Shown piece by piece: positions 23,166 through 31,422 of a stretch of 64,000 bases of DNA (the first letter of the stretch is position 1; each line of letters opens with the position of its first letter). Origin of the DNA: a virus; IMG/VR virus record IMGVR_UViG_3300025887_000010, positions 1 through 64,000 of that record. One strand, 5' to 3'. The position numbers were made by a program, and so were the translations under genes. The notes beneath the pieces were generated by a model that worked only from the letters and a program-made list of their open reading frames with translations, ran no database searches and had not been told where the DNA came from.

Positions 23166-23473
23166 CAGTAGTCAATTTCGTTCGTTCGTATTGGAAGATC
23201 CTCGCAGTGATCGCTTTCATCGGTGGCTACACGACAGCCGTTTATGTCTACGCGCAAAACGTGATCGAGGACAGGATCGCAGCTGAAAAACTGAAAGCCG
23301 CAGAACTCTACAACCAAAAGCTCGAGGTCGTTTTGTCTGACAACGCCGCAGAGGTTCAGCGAATATTGGAACAAAACGCGACCGACATTCAGCAGCTTAC
23401 GGATGTTGAAGACAGTCAGTCTACGAGCATCGAGCTTAACAACGCAATCGACATTCTGAGAAGGAGACAATGA
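23159..23473 (+). CDS. Inner-membrane spanin (Rz-like)
   Basis: Start at 23159 with GAGG upstream, overlapping the previous stop. One N-terminal membrane helix (WKILAVIAFIGGYTTAVYVYA) is followed by a periplasmic coiled coil (EKLKAAELYNQKLEVV). This is i-spanin architecture: with the next gene's lipoprotein it would fuse inner and outer membranes at lysis. The pair overlaps by ATGA, as in Rz/Rz1-type systems. Confidence 0.75.
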   Translation: MLAVVNFVRSYWKILAVIAFIGGYTTAVYVYAQNVIEDRIAAEKLKAAELYNQKLEVVLSDNAAEVQRILEQNATDIQQLTDVEDSQSTSIELNNAIDILRRRQ

Positions 23474-23736
23474 TGAGAGTATTCCTGATCGCAACATTCA
23501 TATTTCTATCAGCCTGTGGAGAAACGTACCTTCAGCGCAAGATTCCTGCAAAACTGCTCACATGTGAAGGAGTCGAGATTCCTGAAGGCCGATTGACAGA
23601 TCGTCAGATTTCTCTGCTCCTTTTCGAGTACGACACGAATCTTCGCATCTGTGTGGCAAACTCAGACTCCATCGAGCAGCTCGTCAACAATGATTCAACA
23701 ACAATCGGAGATATCGTGCGCACTCTCCAACCATAG
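23470..23736 (+). CDS. Outer-membrane lipoprotein spanin (Rz1-like)
   Basis: The N-terminus RVFLIATFIFLSACGE is a lipoprotein signal with lipobox LSAC; the mature protein starts at the Cys. The 88-aa size and immediate position after an i-spanin fit an o-spanin. ATG overlaps the upstream stop. A leftward early promoter (23733-23762) sits at its 3' end and would give antisense RNA. Confidence 0.75.
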   Translation: MMRVFLIATFIFLSACGETYLQRKIPAKLLTCEGVEIPEGRLTDRQISLLLFEYDTNLRICVANSDSIEQLVNNDSTTIGDIVRTLQP

Positions 23737-23762
23737 TATCACACTTTAGGTTGTTTGTACAC
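23733..23762 (-). promoter_or_regulatory. Early promoter antisense to the lysis cassette
   Basis: GTGTAC, 18-nt spacer, TACTAT with TGA before it. Transcription would start near 23726 and run against the o-spanin and i-spanin genes. Confidence 0.6.
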
Positions 23763-23780
23763 AAATTTTCACTAAATAGT

Positions 23781-23815
23781 GAGCTCCAGGATCATTCTGG
23801 TTAATCCTGGAGCTC
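23781..23815. terminator. Strong hairpin between convergent units
   Basis: GAGCTCCAGGAT and ATCCTGGAGCTC form a perfect 12-bp stem with an 11-nt loop, between the spanin genes and the DHFR end. T-runs are weak. Confidence 0.6.
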
Positions 23816-23817
23816 GC

Positions 23818-23885
23818 TGGTAACACTCGACGGCATTGACAATATATTATTCATCAATGCTGGTTCGAGTATTCACCGAGTCCCA
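23818..23885 (+). repeat. Four-copy 70-bp element, copy 3
   Basis: CTGGTAACA, core TTGACAATATATTATTCATC plus AA (23836-23857), 13 nt, ATTCACCGAGTCCC. In this copy the flanks pair strongly: ACTCGACGGCATTGA (23825-23839) with TCAATGCTGGTTCGAGT. Its right end overlaps the last codons of the DHFR gene. Confidence 0.65.
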
Positions 23886-24403
23886 TTGACAGGTCTTTGT
23901 TTTGGGACCTCGGTTTCAGGAAATCGAGTCTCCCACAGTCGATCAAAACTCAGACGGTATTCGAAAACCCGAGCATTGTCACCCAAATTCATTGAAGACC
24001 CAACCTTCCATTCGCTCTCATCGAATTCGAAGTGTGCGTCAGCATCAACGACTTCTGTGTCTACCACTGTTCGAAGTAGACGATTGCATAGAGGAAGGAA
24101 TCTCTTGTAGATTTCTGCTCCTCCGGCAACAACTACGTTGTCATAGTCAGCAAACCAGGCGATAGCTTGTTCAGGAGTGCAGTAGATGACACCATTCTCT
24201 TGTGTACGTTTCTGACTCGTTATGACGACCATGAATCGATCAGCGAGTCGGAAAGGAAGACTTTCGTACGTCTTCCTCCCCATGATGACGATCTTGCCTG
24301 TTGTACTTCGCTTGAAGAACCTCAAGTCTTCAGGAATGTGCCAAGGCAGTTTGCCGTCCTTGCCGATTGCACCATTTCGATCTGTTGCTACGATTGCGAA
24401 CAT
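23873..24403 (-). CDS. folA: Dihydrofolate reductase
   Basis: It regenerates tetrahydrofolate after thymidylate synthase. DHFR motifs: AIVATDRNGAIGKDGKLPWHIPEDL (first 30 residues), KIVIMGRKTYESLP, VVVAGGAEIYKRFLP and DAHFEF. 176 aa, slightly longer than usual at the C-terminus. The ATG overlaps the thyA stop (TGATG), so the two are coupled. Confidence 0.92.
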   Translation of the reverse strand: MFAIVATDRNGAIGKDGKLPWHIPEDLRFFKRSTTGKIVIMGRKTYESLPFRLADRFMVVITSQKRTQENGVIYCTPEQAIAWFADYDNVVVAGGAEIYKRFLPLCNRLLRTVVDTEVVDADAHFEFDESEWKVGSSMNLGDNARVFEYRLSFDRLWETRFPETEVPKQRPVNGTR

Positions 24404-25188
24404 CAGACCGCCACCGGAGCTTTGATTGTTGGATGTGGTTCGTATCCAAACAGCACGAAGTTTTCGTACTTGAAGTCGAAGATGGAATCAGGTTTCGAAT
24501 TGATAACCATCATGGGCAATTTTCTCGGTATGCGTGACAGTTGTTCAGCGACTTGATCGAAATGGTTCAAGTAGATGTGAGCATCGCCAATGGAATGGGT
24601 GAATGTGCCAACGCCAAGGCCACAGATTTGAGCAAGCATCTGCTGCAGAAGAGCATATGAAGCGATGTTGAATGGAACGCCGAGGAACATGTCAGCACTG
24701 CGCTGGTACATCAACAGGTCGAGCTTTCCGTTGTTGACTCGGCACTGGAAGAACATGTGGCAAGGAGGCAGACCCATCTTAGACGTTTCAGGTGGGTTCC
24801 AAGCGGAAACGACCATTCGGCGGCTGGCAGGATTCGTCTTCAATTGTTCAACCAGTTCACTGATCTGATCGACGCCACCGAAGTCGCGCCATTGCTTTCC
24901 ATATACGGGACCGAGATCGCCATTCTCATCTGCCCATTCATTCCAGATGCGCACGTGGTTTTCCTGCAGATATCGGATGTTGGTGTCACCCTGAAGGAAC
25001 CAGAGCAACTCGTGAATGATCGCCGGCAAATGAACCCTCTTTGTTGTCAAAAGAGGAAAACCTTTCGACAGATCGAACTTCATCTGTGCACCGAAGACTG
25101 ATTTCGTTCCGACCCCTGTGCGGTCCATGTTTGTGTCTCCTTCCTCCATGATTTGGCGAAGAAGTCGTAGGTATGATGTTTCTGACAT
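24403..25188 (-). CDS. thyA: Thymidylate synthase ThyA
   Basis: It makes dTMP from dUMP and methylene-tetrahydrofolate. 261 aa, as in E. coli (264). Visible: [28 protein letters not shown], Cys143 in [27 protein letters not shown], and HIYLNH. It follows the primase with one intervening base. A second TS-fold enzyme, the dCMP hydroxymethylase, is at 47044. Confidence 0.95.
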   Translation of the reverse strand: MSETSYLRLLRQIMEEGDTNMDRTGVGTKSVFGAQMKFDLSKGFPLLTTKRVHLPAIIHELLWFLQGDTNIRYLQENHVRIWNEWADENGDLGPVYGKQWRDFGGVDQISELVEQLKTNPASRRMVVSAWNPPETSKMGLPPCHMFFQCRVNNGKLDLLMYQRSADMFLGVPFNIASYALLQQMLAQICGLGVGTFTHSIGDAHIYLNHFDQVAEQLSRIPRKLPMMVINSKPDSIFDFKYENFVLFGYEPHPTIKAPVAV

Positions 25189-25189
25189 T

Positions 25190-26215
25190 TCAGGTTCCCT
25201 TCAGGTTTTCAATGTGCAGCAAGCGAGCTTTGACACCCTTTTCGAAGCGCATCTTGCTGAGGATTTTTGTTCTGGTCTTAGGATCGGTATTGATCACAAA
25301 GTCGTTGAGGTCTTTGCCATGCTCAGCAAATTCCGATGGGTAAAATGCGACTCTAAAGCCAGCATCAATTGCTTCACGCTTCATCTTCATGATTTGTCGA
25401 TTGAATGGTTCATTGTCGTACCACAGAATCGTCTGATCATTATCGATCTCATCGATGTTCTGCACTCGCTGATAGATCGCAGAGTCGAGAACCGCAACAG
25501 AGTTTGGTGTGAAGCATGAGTCAAAGAAGCCTTCGAAGACGTGAACTCTCTTATCGAGATTCAGTCGATCAAGACCAATCACCTTTGGAATTGTTCGATC
25601 GATGATGGCTGTCTGATAGCGAAATTTGCCCTCCATGTAGCGAGCCTGAAAACCAAAGATCGAACTATCTCTCTTTCGAAAGGGAAAGACGATCGCAGGT
25701 CGAGACGCATTCGATTTCGAATCGCTATACGTAGCAGCAATCTCGAAGAAGTTCTCGCTGAAGTAGATTTGCTCCCAACGACTCTTGAGGATTTTGCGAC
25801 TGTTCAGATAGACGACGGCTGGGTGAGTGCTGCTGAGATTGAGGACACTTCCCAGATCGAACTGATCAACGTCAGGATATTCGACTGGCTTCACTTCCTC
25901 ATCTTCGTCATCAGTTTTCTGATTCAAACTGATTTTCTCTACATCACCACGAAGATTGCCAAGCCGATATTGGCGATAGAGACTATAGTCGAACTGCTTC
26001 AGGAAATCAGCGAACGAGATACCGGGCAGACAGTTGAAGCAATTGTATGCAACAGCATCGCCATTGAGAAGAATGCCGCCACGAGTTTTGTTTGGGTCCT
26101 TCTTCGAGTCACCACAGAGAGGACATCGAAAATGCAATTTGTCTGGAGAAGCCCAATGAGCTTTCTCCAGACGTTGCATTAGGACATTTTCAACGAATTC
26201 GCGAGCGTTTGACAT
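25190..26215 (-). CDS. 61: DNA primase, gp61-like
   Basis: It makes RNA primers for the lagging strand with the gp41-type helicase (outside the window). Zinc-binding pairs CPLCGD (Cys31, Cys34) and YNCFNC (Cys59, Cys62); a TOPRIM-like segment with [10 protein letters not shown] and later [11 protein letters not shown]. 341 aa against 342 in T4. In the early operon with thyA and folA. Confidence 0.88.
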   Translation of the reverse strand: MSNAREFVENVLMQRLEKAHWASPDKLHFRCPLCGDSKKDPNKTRGGILLNGDAVAYNCFNCLPGISFADFLKQFDYSLYRQYRLGNLRGDVEKISLNQKTDDEDEEVKPVEYPDVDQFDLGSVLNLSSTHPAVVYLNSRKILKSRWEQIYFSENFFEIAATYSDSKSNASRPAIVFPFRKRDSSIFGFQARYMEGKFRYQTAIIDRTIPKVIGLDRLNLDKRVHVFEGFFDSCFTPNSVAVLDSAIYQRVQNIDEIDNDQTILWYDNEPFNRQIMKMKREAIDAGFRVAFYPSEFAEHGKDLNDFVINTDPKTRTKILSKMRFEKGVKARLLHIENLKGT

Positions 26216-26234
26216 TTCGATACTTTTCGTTTCT

Positions 26235-26846
26235 TCAGAAGGATGAGTAGATTGCTGTGTCGAGAGCTTTGGCCCATGCTTCCATCATGCACTCTTCCAT
26301 GAGGTTAGAAGTCACAAGGGTCGAGCGAGCAGGCCATTTGGCGTAGTTGAGAACCTTCGTTTCACAATTTTCCTTCCATCCTTGAGGAGTAGCACCGCGA
26401 TCGAAGAAATTCATCATCTCCTTAGCAACTTTAAACTGTGCCGTGGCCTGCATGAAACCCATAGACCAGCTCATGGCATGCTCGGGGTTTTCAGCTATAG
26501 AAGTGGTGAACTCTTCCATTTTCTTCGGGAAACAATCAATGGTGTGCTTTGCAATCCAAAGAAGATTGGCGAAGCGCTGTTCACTTTTGTCGATGTATTC
26601 GTTCTTGTCGAGCTTGATAAACTCTTCGAGTGGTCCGCGACGTTCGATGCGTGCCAATCGTTCTGCTTTCTTTTGAGCTTGCTCTGCTTCTTTAGCAGCG
26701 ACACGTTCTTTGCGAGCAAGTTCCTCTGTCTGGACATCAGCGAGCATTTTCCGAAGATCATCAAGAGAAGTGCGACCATCTACATTCTGGTGAGTGATGG
26801 CTTTGATTTCACTACGAAGTTGTCTTTTTTCTTGATGCTTGTTCAT
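26235..26846 (-). CDS. Hypothetical 203-aa protein with charged coiled coil
   Basis: Start at 26846 (MNKHQEKRQLRSEIK), GGAG upstream. Residues 35-75 form a highly charged helix (ELARKERVAAKEAEQAQKKAE); the C-terminal half is helical with Trp/Met (MSWSMGFMQATAQFKVAKEMM). No family recognised. First gene of the primase-thyA-folA operon after promoter 26884-26913. Confidence 0.7.
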   Translation of the reverse strand: MNKHQEKRQLRSEIKAITHQNVDGRTSLDDLRKMLADVQTEELARKERVAAKEAEQAQKKAERLARIERRGPLEEFIKLDKNEYIDKSEQRFANLLWIAKHTIDCFPKKMEEFTTSIAENPEHAMSWSMGFMQATAQFKVAKEMMNFFDRGATPQGWKENCETKVLNYAKWPARSTLVTSNLMEECMMEAWAKALDTAIYSSF

Positions 26847-26883
26847 GATCATCTCCAGTTTGTTTTGATTTAACTTATAATTC

Positions 26884-26913
26884 AAAGTATCATGCTGGAG
26901 ACACAATGTACAC
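26884..26913 (-). promoter_or_regulatory. Early promoter of the primase-thyA-folA operon
   Basis: GTGTAC, 18-nt spacer, TACTTT with TGA before it. Confidence 0.7.
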
Positions 26914-27509
26914 TACTTTGTCAACATCTTTGCAAAGAATTTGGCGTATCTTTCAAGGATCAGATCGCACAGTGTCGGAACTTCCTCTCTGATTTGCCAA
27001 TTCGTGTTATCGACACCGAAGTCACACTTCATCGAAAGAGCCTCGATGTGCTTCTCAGATTCATGGACTTCGCCTTCAGGTGTTGTCTTCTCATTCGCAA
27101 CGTGAACGAGACAGCCACCAGCATCAAGGATTTTGTCGGCTTCGTTGTGGAAACGTATTCCATCGACCATAAAGACCTTTGCATCGCGAGTCTCCATTGA
27201 CGAAATGCTTCGGTCTATCCAAAGATCGTTATGGATCATGTCGCGACCCCACTCTGTGCCGAGAGTTGTCATCAGTTGACGAGAAGTCTTTCCACCAAAA
27301 TCGTGGAGAGTGTGATCACGCATACGATTGTCATAGACGTTTCCACGAGGAACTCCGAGTGCGATTAGCATGTCATAGATCGGCTGTGAGAAGGAAGCTT
27401 TGTCCACACAATTTGGAAAAGATCGGTGTATTTCGTCGGTGAGAAGTCGTGCGGTCGAGCTTTTGCCAGAGTCTTTGTGGCCAACAAAGCCGATAATCAG
27501 TTTCGCCAT
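26913..27509 (-). CDS. Deoxynucleoside monophosphate kinase
   Basis: P-loop GHKDSGKSSTARLL (residues 10-23), GGKTSRQLMTTLGTEWGRDMI and VDGIRFHNEAD are typical of phage dNMP kinases of the T4 gp1 type. T4 gp1 phosphorylates hydroxymethyl-dCMP as well as dTMP and dGMP, so this enzyme may feed the hydroxymethylcytosine pathway started by 47044. 198 aa. Confidence 0.85.
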   Translation of the reverse strand: MAKLIIGFVGHKDSGKSSTARLLTDEIHRSFPNCVDKASFSQPIYDMLIALGVPRGNVYDNRMRDHTLHDFGGKTSRQLMTTLGTEWGRDMIHNDLWIDRSISSMETRDAKVFMVDGIRFHNEADKILDAGGCLVHVANEKTTPEGEVHESEKHIEALSMKCDFGVDNTNWQIREEVPTLCDLILERYAKFFAKMLTK

Positions 27510-27521
27510 TTACTATGTCCT

Positions 27522-28085
27522 TTAGCTTACATATTCGGAGAGAGCGACATCTATTTCGAGTGCCCTCGCGTTCGTGAGAATACACAGTTCTTCGAGCTTC
27601 ACTAATTGTCGCTGAACGATCGACTGTAGACGATGGTAGATGAGCTCTAAGCGATCAGCACGATTACCCATCTTGCGTTGCTCTGAAAGCACCATCAGAT
27701 GGTCGACCTTGTCAATGAAGTGGAATATGTGATATTCACACTCAGTGAAACCAGGCTCATCAACCTCGTATGCCACGGTAGGAAGGAATTCCCACTTTCG
27801 GTCGAGATCATCTTCGATCTCTTGTGTGGCTACACCCAGCGCCGGGTATTTGCCCTTCGCCCAGCCATTCACGTCACCAGTGATCTGCTCGTACGTATCG
27901 TGAAACAAGAGATATTGCAAAAGAGGGACGGTGACGCTATCAGGAAAGAAAATGAATGCAAGTTGTGCACAACCACCCATGTGGCGACCATTTGTGTAGC
28001 CGCCATGGTTGATCATTGGTGTGGAATGATCGCGCAGAACAACGTTGCCGTCACGAACAAAACTGATTCGTTTTGAGAGTCTCAT
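27522..28085 (-). CDS. HD-domain nucleotide phosphohydrolase
   Basis: YfbR-type HD domain: HSTPMINHGGY near the start, LLFHDTYEQITGDVNGWAKG with the central HD, and a helical C-terminus. Such enzymes dephosphorylate dNMPs or hydrolyse nucleotides, fitting the nucleotide-metabolism neighbourhood. 187 aa. Stop overlaps nothing; start overlaps the exonuclease stop (ATGA). Confidence 0.75.
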   Translation of the reverse strand: MRLSKRISFVRDGNVVLRDHSTPMINHGGYTNGRHMGGCAQLAFIFFPDSVTVPLLQYLLFHDTYEQITGDVNGWAKGKYPALGVATQEIEDDLDRKWEFLPTVAYEVDEPGFTECEYHIFHFIDKVDHLMVLSEQRKMGNRADRLELIYHRLQSIVQRQLVKLEELCILTNARALEIDVALSEYVS

Positions 28086-28948
28086 GACCGATACCTTTCA
28101 TTGACTAACACTTCTTCGATGTAAATGCCGCATTTACAAACTGAACGAACCCACTCGGTCTCTTCATCAAGGTCATCTATACGAATACCCGATTTCTCCC
28201 AGGCTTTCTCATCTGGGTTCCAGCGATACTTGCGACTCTTCAGGATTTCCTTCACTTCGAATGGCGAATTGCGAATTCGAACGATGTGCGAAGGTGTGAA
28301 TGCCTTTGTGAGAAGTGTCTTGAGATTGTCACGGACCAATACAAAACACGCATACGAGTCTTCGAGGGAGTCGTGGTGGTTCATGTAGTAGCCGAATGCC
28401 TGTGCCATAACCGAAGCAAGAGATGAAGTTGCAGAGCCATAACGTTCCTGCATGTTGAGATCGTTGACAGTACAAATCCAAGGGATGTCGACCCGCTTGA
28501 TCTTCTCAATGAACTTACGATCGAATGCAGCGTGATGAGCAGCAACGAAGTCACAGTCTTCAAAAATCATCTGAATCATCGCAGGTGCAATCGACATTCC
28601 TTTGACCATAGCATTTGTGATGCCTGTGAGAATTGTGATCTCCTCAGTGATTGGCTTTGAAGGCTCATTGTAAAAGGTGTCAGATGATACGACACGAATG
28701 TCAGTCATGTCTTCGTCAAACTCTACGAGTAGATAGGAGAGTGCGATGATTTCGTCATCGTCATCAAACCCAGTGGTCTCGGTGTCTAGGACGATTGCTT
28801 TGTGTGAGTATTCGACACCGATCTTCGGAACAGTGTTCGTCAGATGGGCAACAGGTAACCGGATGAGATACCGCAAAGGTTGTCCTATCTCAATCACACA
28901 CAAAGGAAGATCGTTCAACTCGTCTATTGAAAGTCCAAATTCACTCAC
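28082..28948 (-). CDS. DnaQ-like 3'-5' exonuclease (DEDD)
   Basis: GTG at 28948 is chosen as start because it overlaps the upstream stop (GTGA) with AAGG before it. DEDD motifs: VLDTETTGFDDDDEIIALS, VAAHHAAFDRKF and HDSLEDSYACF. A C-terminal extension (RNSPFEVKEILKSRKYRWN, then CKCGIYIEEVL) is typical of phage and plasmid exonucleases of this group. 288 aa. It may trim DNA or RNA; T4's dexA is a functional comparison. Confidence 0.8.
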   Translation of the reverse strand: MSEFGLSIDELNDLPLCVIEIGQPLRYLIRLPVAHLTNTVPKIGVEYSHKAIVLDTETTGFDDDDEIIALSYLLVEFDEDMTDIRVVSSDTFYNEPSKPITEEITILTGITNAMVKGMSIAPAMIQMIFEDCDFVAAHHAAFDRKFIEKIKRVDIPWICTVNDLNMQERYGSATSSLASVMAQAFGYYMNHHDSLEDSYACFVLVRDNLKTLLTKAFTPSHIVRIRNSPFEVKEILKSRKYRWNPDEKAWEKSGIRIDDLDEETEWVRSVCKCGIYIEEVLVNERYRS

Positions 28949-29166
28949 GATGTGTACGCCTTTTCGCACTGTGCAACATAGGCGAGAGCTGTGGCTTCGA
29001 ACCTTTTGCTGAGCTTCGATTTGTCAATTCGAATTTCACAAGGGCCTTCACCGATTACTTCGAATTCTACTGACTCCTCAGCATAAGCGACTTTGACGAT
29101 GATTGAGATACACAAAGAAAGTATGATCCCAAATAGAACAGCAATAACTAGATTCTCATTCTTCAT
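28945..29166 (-). CDS. 73-aa protein with N-terminal membrane anchor or signal
   Basis: AAGGAA precedes the ATG. After MKNEN a hydrophobic segment (LVIAVLFGIILSLCISIIVKVAYA) could be a membrane anchor or signal peptide; the rest (PCEIRIDKSKLSKRF ... AQCEKAYTS) has two Cys that might bond in the periplasm. Function unknown. Confidence 0.65.
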   Translation of the reverse strand: MKNENLVIAVLFGIILSLCISIIVKVAYAEESVEFEVIGEGPCEIRIDKSKLSKRFEATALAYVAQCEKAYTS

Positions 29167-29186
29167 TTTGATTTTCCTTCTGTTGT

Positions 29187-29217
29187 GCTAGTTCGGCAAA
29201 TTGTTCACCGAACTAGC
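29187..29217. terminator. 10-bp intergenic hairpin
   Basis: GCTAGTTCGG and CCGAACTAGC form a perfect stem, 11-nt loop, between 29226 and 29166 genes. No T-run on the minus strand, so partial termination or mRNA stabilisation are possible. Confidence 0.45.
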
Positions 29218-29225
29218 GATGCTAC

Positions 29226-29483
29226 TTACGCTTGAACAACGGTTTCGAGAATCTTGGCGAAGTGCCGTTGAGCTTCGCGAGATGCCTTGTCCAGGGTTTC
29301 TGCTTGGGCGAGAACGTCCTGTTTGACGACAGAGTTGACACCATCTTCACTCATAACGAGCTTGTCACGGACGATCTTGAAACAACCGATGTCGTCCTGT
29401 TCAAGAACGAAGTTTCCGAGTTCGGAGTTTGCGGTCCAGATGTTTGCACCGGTCTTCTTGAAATTGAGTCGTGAGATACGCAT
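29226..29483 (-). CDS. Hypothetical 85-aa protein
   Basis: ATG at 29483 (MRISRLNFKK) preferred over a TTG two codons upstream. Beta segments (NIWTANSELGNFVLEQDDIG) then a helix (LDKASREAQRHFAKILETV). It follows the clamp gene and 29486 in the operon. No family recognised. Confidence 0.65.
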   Translation of the reverse strand: MRISRLNFKKTGANIWTANSELGNFVLEQDDIGCFKIVRDKLVMSEDGVNSVVKQDVLAQAETLDKASREAQRHFAKILETVVQA

Positions 29484-29485
29484 GA

Positions 29486-30244
29486 TCAATATTTCCCTTC
29501 CTTGATGAGTTTGACTGTTTCGTTGATTGTTTCGGGGTCGATGATCATTCGAGAGTCGAACAATGACACCTTGCCGTCGACTGTCTGCTGAAGCATGATG
29601 GAGAAATTCAGCAGTCCCTCTTTTCGTGTTTCGACGTAGTGAGGGTGGTGAGGAATGATCGATTTCTCTTTCAGACCGTTGATGAGTAGGACCAGGAAGT
29701 CTTCCATTTCCTGAGTCGTTTCCATCCCATTGTCGATTCGCTTATCGTTGACATATGTCATCCATGCGAACTGACCTTGAGTGTCGATCTGCTCGATGAA
29801 GAAGCGGGCAGATGAGAATGTTGACCAAAACTCGTCTTCCCACAGCTCTTCAGGAATAATCGGAATGTTGCGACCTGTAATGCCGCGAGAAAGACCAGCG
29901 AACTTGTCGCCATGCATTCGTTGCATGAAGAAGAAGCTCGAAGAGTCTGTACGAACGAGTCCTTTCTCCTTAACGAGGAAACTTTTCGCGTACTTTCCGA
30001 ATTCCTTCAGAGCAGGCTTATCCGAAAGATTGATCGGAATCGGCTGAGTGATGAGATTGTAATTGAGAAGAAGAATATCACAAACTTCGCTCCAGGCGAT
30101 AAATGACGTTACGTCGAAAAGAAAGTCAGACTTCTTCTCAGCGCGACGAGGATACCGATTGGTGCACTTGACCATCTCGTCAAAGTGCTTCTCGAGAGAA
30201 TAGCCGTTCTCAGCCAGGGCCATCTGAATAGATGGATGAAGCAT
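29486..30244 (-). CDS. Hypothetical 252-aa protein coupled to the sliding clamp
   Basis: Starts within the clamp stop (TAATG), so its yield is tied to gp45. Motifs visible: KKSDFLFDVTSFIAWSEV, SSSFFFMQRMHGDKFAGLSRG, EELWEDEFWSTFSSARFF. No known enzyme pattern. In T4 this position holds clamp-loader genes, but the sequence does not look like an AAA ATPase. Confidence 0.65.
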   Translation of the reverse strand: MLHPSIQMALAENGYSLEKHFDEMVKCTNRYPRRAEKKSDFLFDVTSFIAWSEVCDILLLNYNLITQPIPINLSDKPALKEFGKYAKSFLVKEKGLVRTDSSSFFFMQRMHGDKFAGLSRGITGRNIPIIPEELWEDEFWSTFSSARFFIEQIDTQGQFAWMTYVNDKRIDNGMETTQEMEDFLVLLINGLKEKSIIPHHPHYVETRKEGLLNFSIMLQQTVDGKVSLFDSRMIIDPETINETVKLIKEGKY

Positions 30245-30966
30245 TACACTTCACTCCAGTTGGCGATCGAGAAGACATACGAGATGACCTTGCCTTTGAA
30301 TACCACGAACTTGTTGTGGATTCGTACAGTGTAGTCGCCTGGAAGAACATGGAATGCTTCACGAGAGAACCCGAGGGTGAAGTCGTTGTTCGTGTCGACG
30401 TTTGTGTTGAAACGGAAGACCGACGAGTTTTTCACTTCATTGCCTTGGTCATCAACATCCGCAGAGTACAGAACGATCTTGCCACCGATTGAGCGAATGC
30501 CGATCGTGTTGCATGAAGAAGTCTTGCGACCTTTTTCGAACGTCTTCAATGTGTCTTCTTCGAGGTCGAACGACATGAGTGGTTCCATACTGAGATACTT
30601 CTCGACCTTTTCAGGTTTCGGCGCAATGCCTTCCAGCAAGGATGGTTCGCTCAGGAAGTATTCCTGTGTGAATTTGCCGTCATCGGACTTGAAGACAACA
30701 CGATCTTCTTGGAACTCGGCGTTGTATCCGCCAGTGCCTTCGAACAGTTCGATGATAGAATGGAATGCCTTGATATCCCAGATGGGCAGACCGACTTCCT
30801 CATTGACGGTGTCAGGCAGTTCAACGTTAACATCCGAATGACCGGTCACTGACTTCGTTTCGGAGGAAGCACAGATGGCTTTTCCTGGATAGATCACGGT
30901 CGCATTCGAGAAACCTTTGAAGTGCGCCAACGTCTCAATAACGGCTTTTTGGAATTTGTAGCTCAT
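30244..30966 (-). CDS. 45: Sliding clamp, gp45-like
   Basis: A trimeric ring that tethers the polymerase and, in T4, activates late transcription with gp55 and gp33. 240 aa against 228 in T4. The fold pattern fits: LPIWDIKAFHSIIELFEG, GKFTQEYFLSEPSLLEGIAPK, and FSREAFHVLPGDYTVRIHNKF near the C-terminus. Promoter 31008-31037 is just upstream. Confidence 0.78.
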   Translation of the reverse strand: MSYKFQKAVIETLAHFKGFSNATVIYPGKAICASSETKSVTGHSDVNVELPDTVNEEVGLPIWDIKAFHSIIELFEGTGGYNAEFQEDRVVFKSDDGKFTQEYFLSEPSLLEGIAPKPEKVEKYLSMEPLMSFDLEEDTLKTFEKGRKTSSCNTIGIRSIGGKIVLYSADVDDQGNEVKNSSVFRFNTNVDTNNDFTLGFSREAFHVLPGDYTVRIHNKFVVFKGKVISYVFSIANWSEV

Positions 30967-31007
30967 GTGCTTACTTTCTTTTCATTGGAGTTTAGGTTTG
31001 ATAGTTC

Positions 31008-31037
31008 ATTTTAACACGAAAGGTCTGTCTTGTACAC
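31008..31037 (-). promoter_or_regulatory. Early promoter of the clamp
   Basis: GTGTAC, 18-nt spacer, TAAAAT, read leftward. Confidence 0.75.
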
Positions 31038-31412
31038 ATCTTTGTGCACCCTTGACGGCTTATTTCCTGTGATGGAGGTGATAAGCTTTGCGGCATCACG
31101 AAAATGTCCACAGCGAATGCCATCAAGCGACAAGGTGTGGTTCGGAAAGTCGAAGCCTCTCTCGAGGTCTGCCTTCTTGATTGGTAGACCATTGGCTTCG
31201 ATGAGATTGTTGAAGTTGTGAGCTTCCTTCTTGGTGAATTGTGCAGTAACGGTAGCGATGCGCTCGTCTTCAATCGAATCCAAGACACACACAAGCGCAA
31301 ATGGATTAAGACATCTGATGAGAGCATCCTGATGAGTCTCAAGCTCCTTGATCAATTCAGCGAGCTCTCTATTCGTGGCATTCTGTATGGTCTGTGGGTG
31401 AGTTCTTTCCAT
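31011..31412 (-). CDS. Hypothetical 133-aa protein
   Basis: Between 46 and 45. It has an N-terminal helix (RELAELIKELETHQDALIRCL), IATVTAQFTKKEAHNFNNLI and KLITSITGNKPSRVHKDVY. Its last codons contain the clamp promoter. No family recognised. Confidence 0.65.
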   Translation of the reverse strand: MERTHPQTIQNATNRELAELIKELETHQDALIRCLNPFALVCVLDSIEDERIATVTAQFTKKEAHNFNNLIEANGLPIKKADLERGFDFPNHTLSLDGIRCGHFRDAAKLITSITGNKPSRVHKDVYKTDLSC

Positions 31413-31422
31413 TTCGTCTTCC

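Noticed and set aside
23818-23885. Possible tRNA (GGTTCGAGT looks like a T-arm)
   Set aside because: No acceptor stem, anticodon arm or D-arm can be drawn; the segment is copy 3 of the four-copy element.
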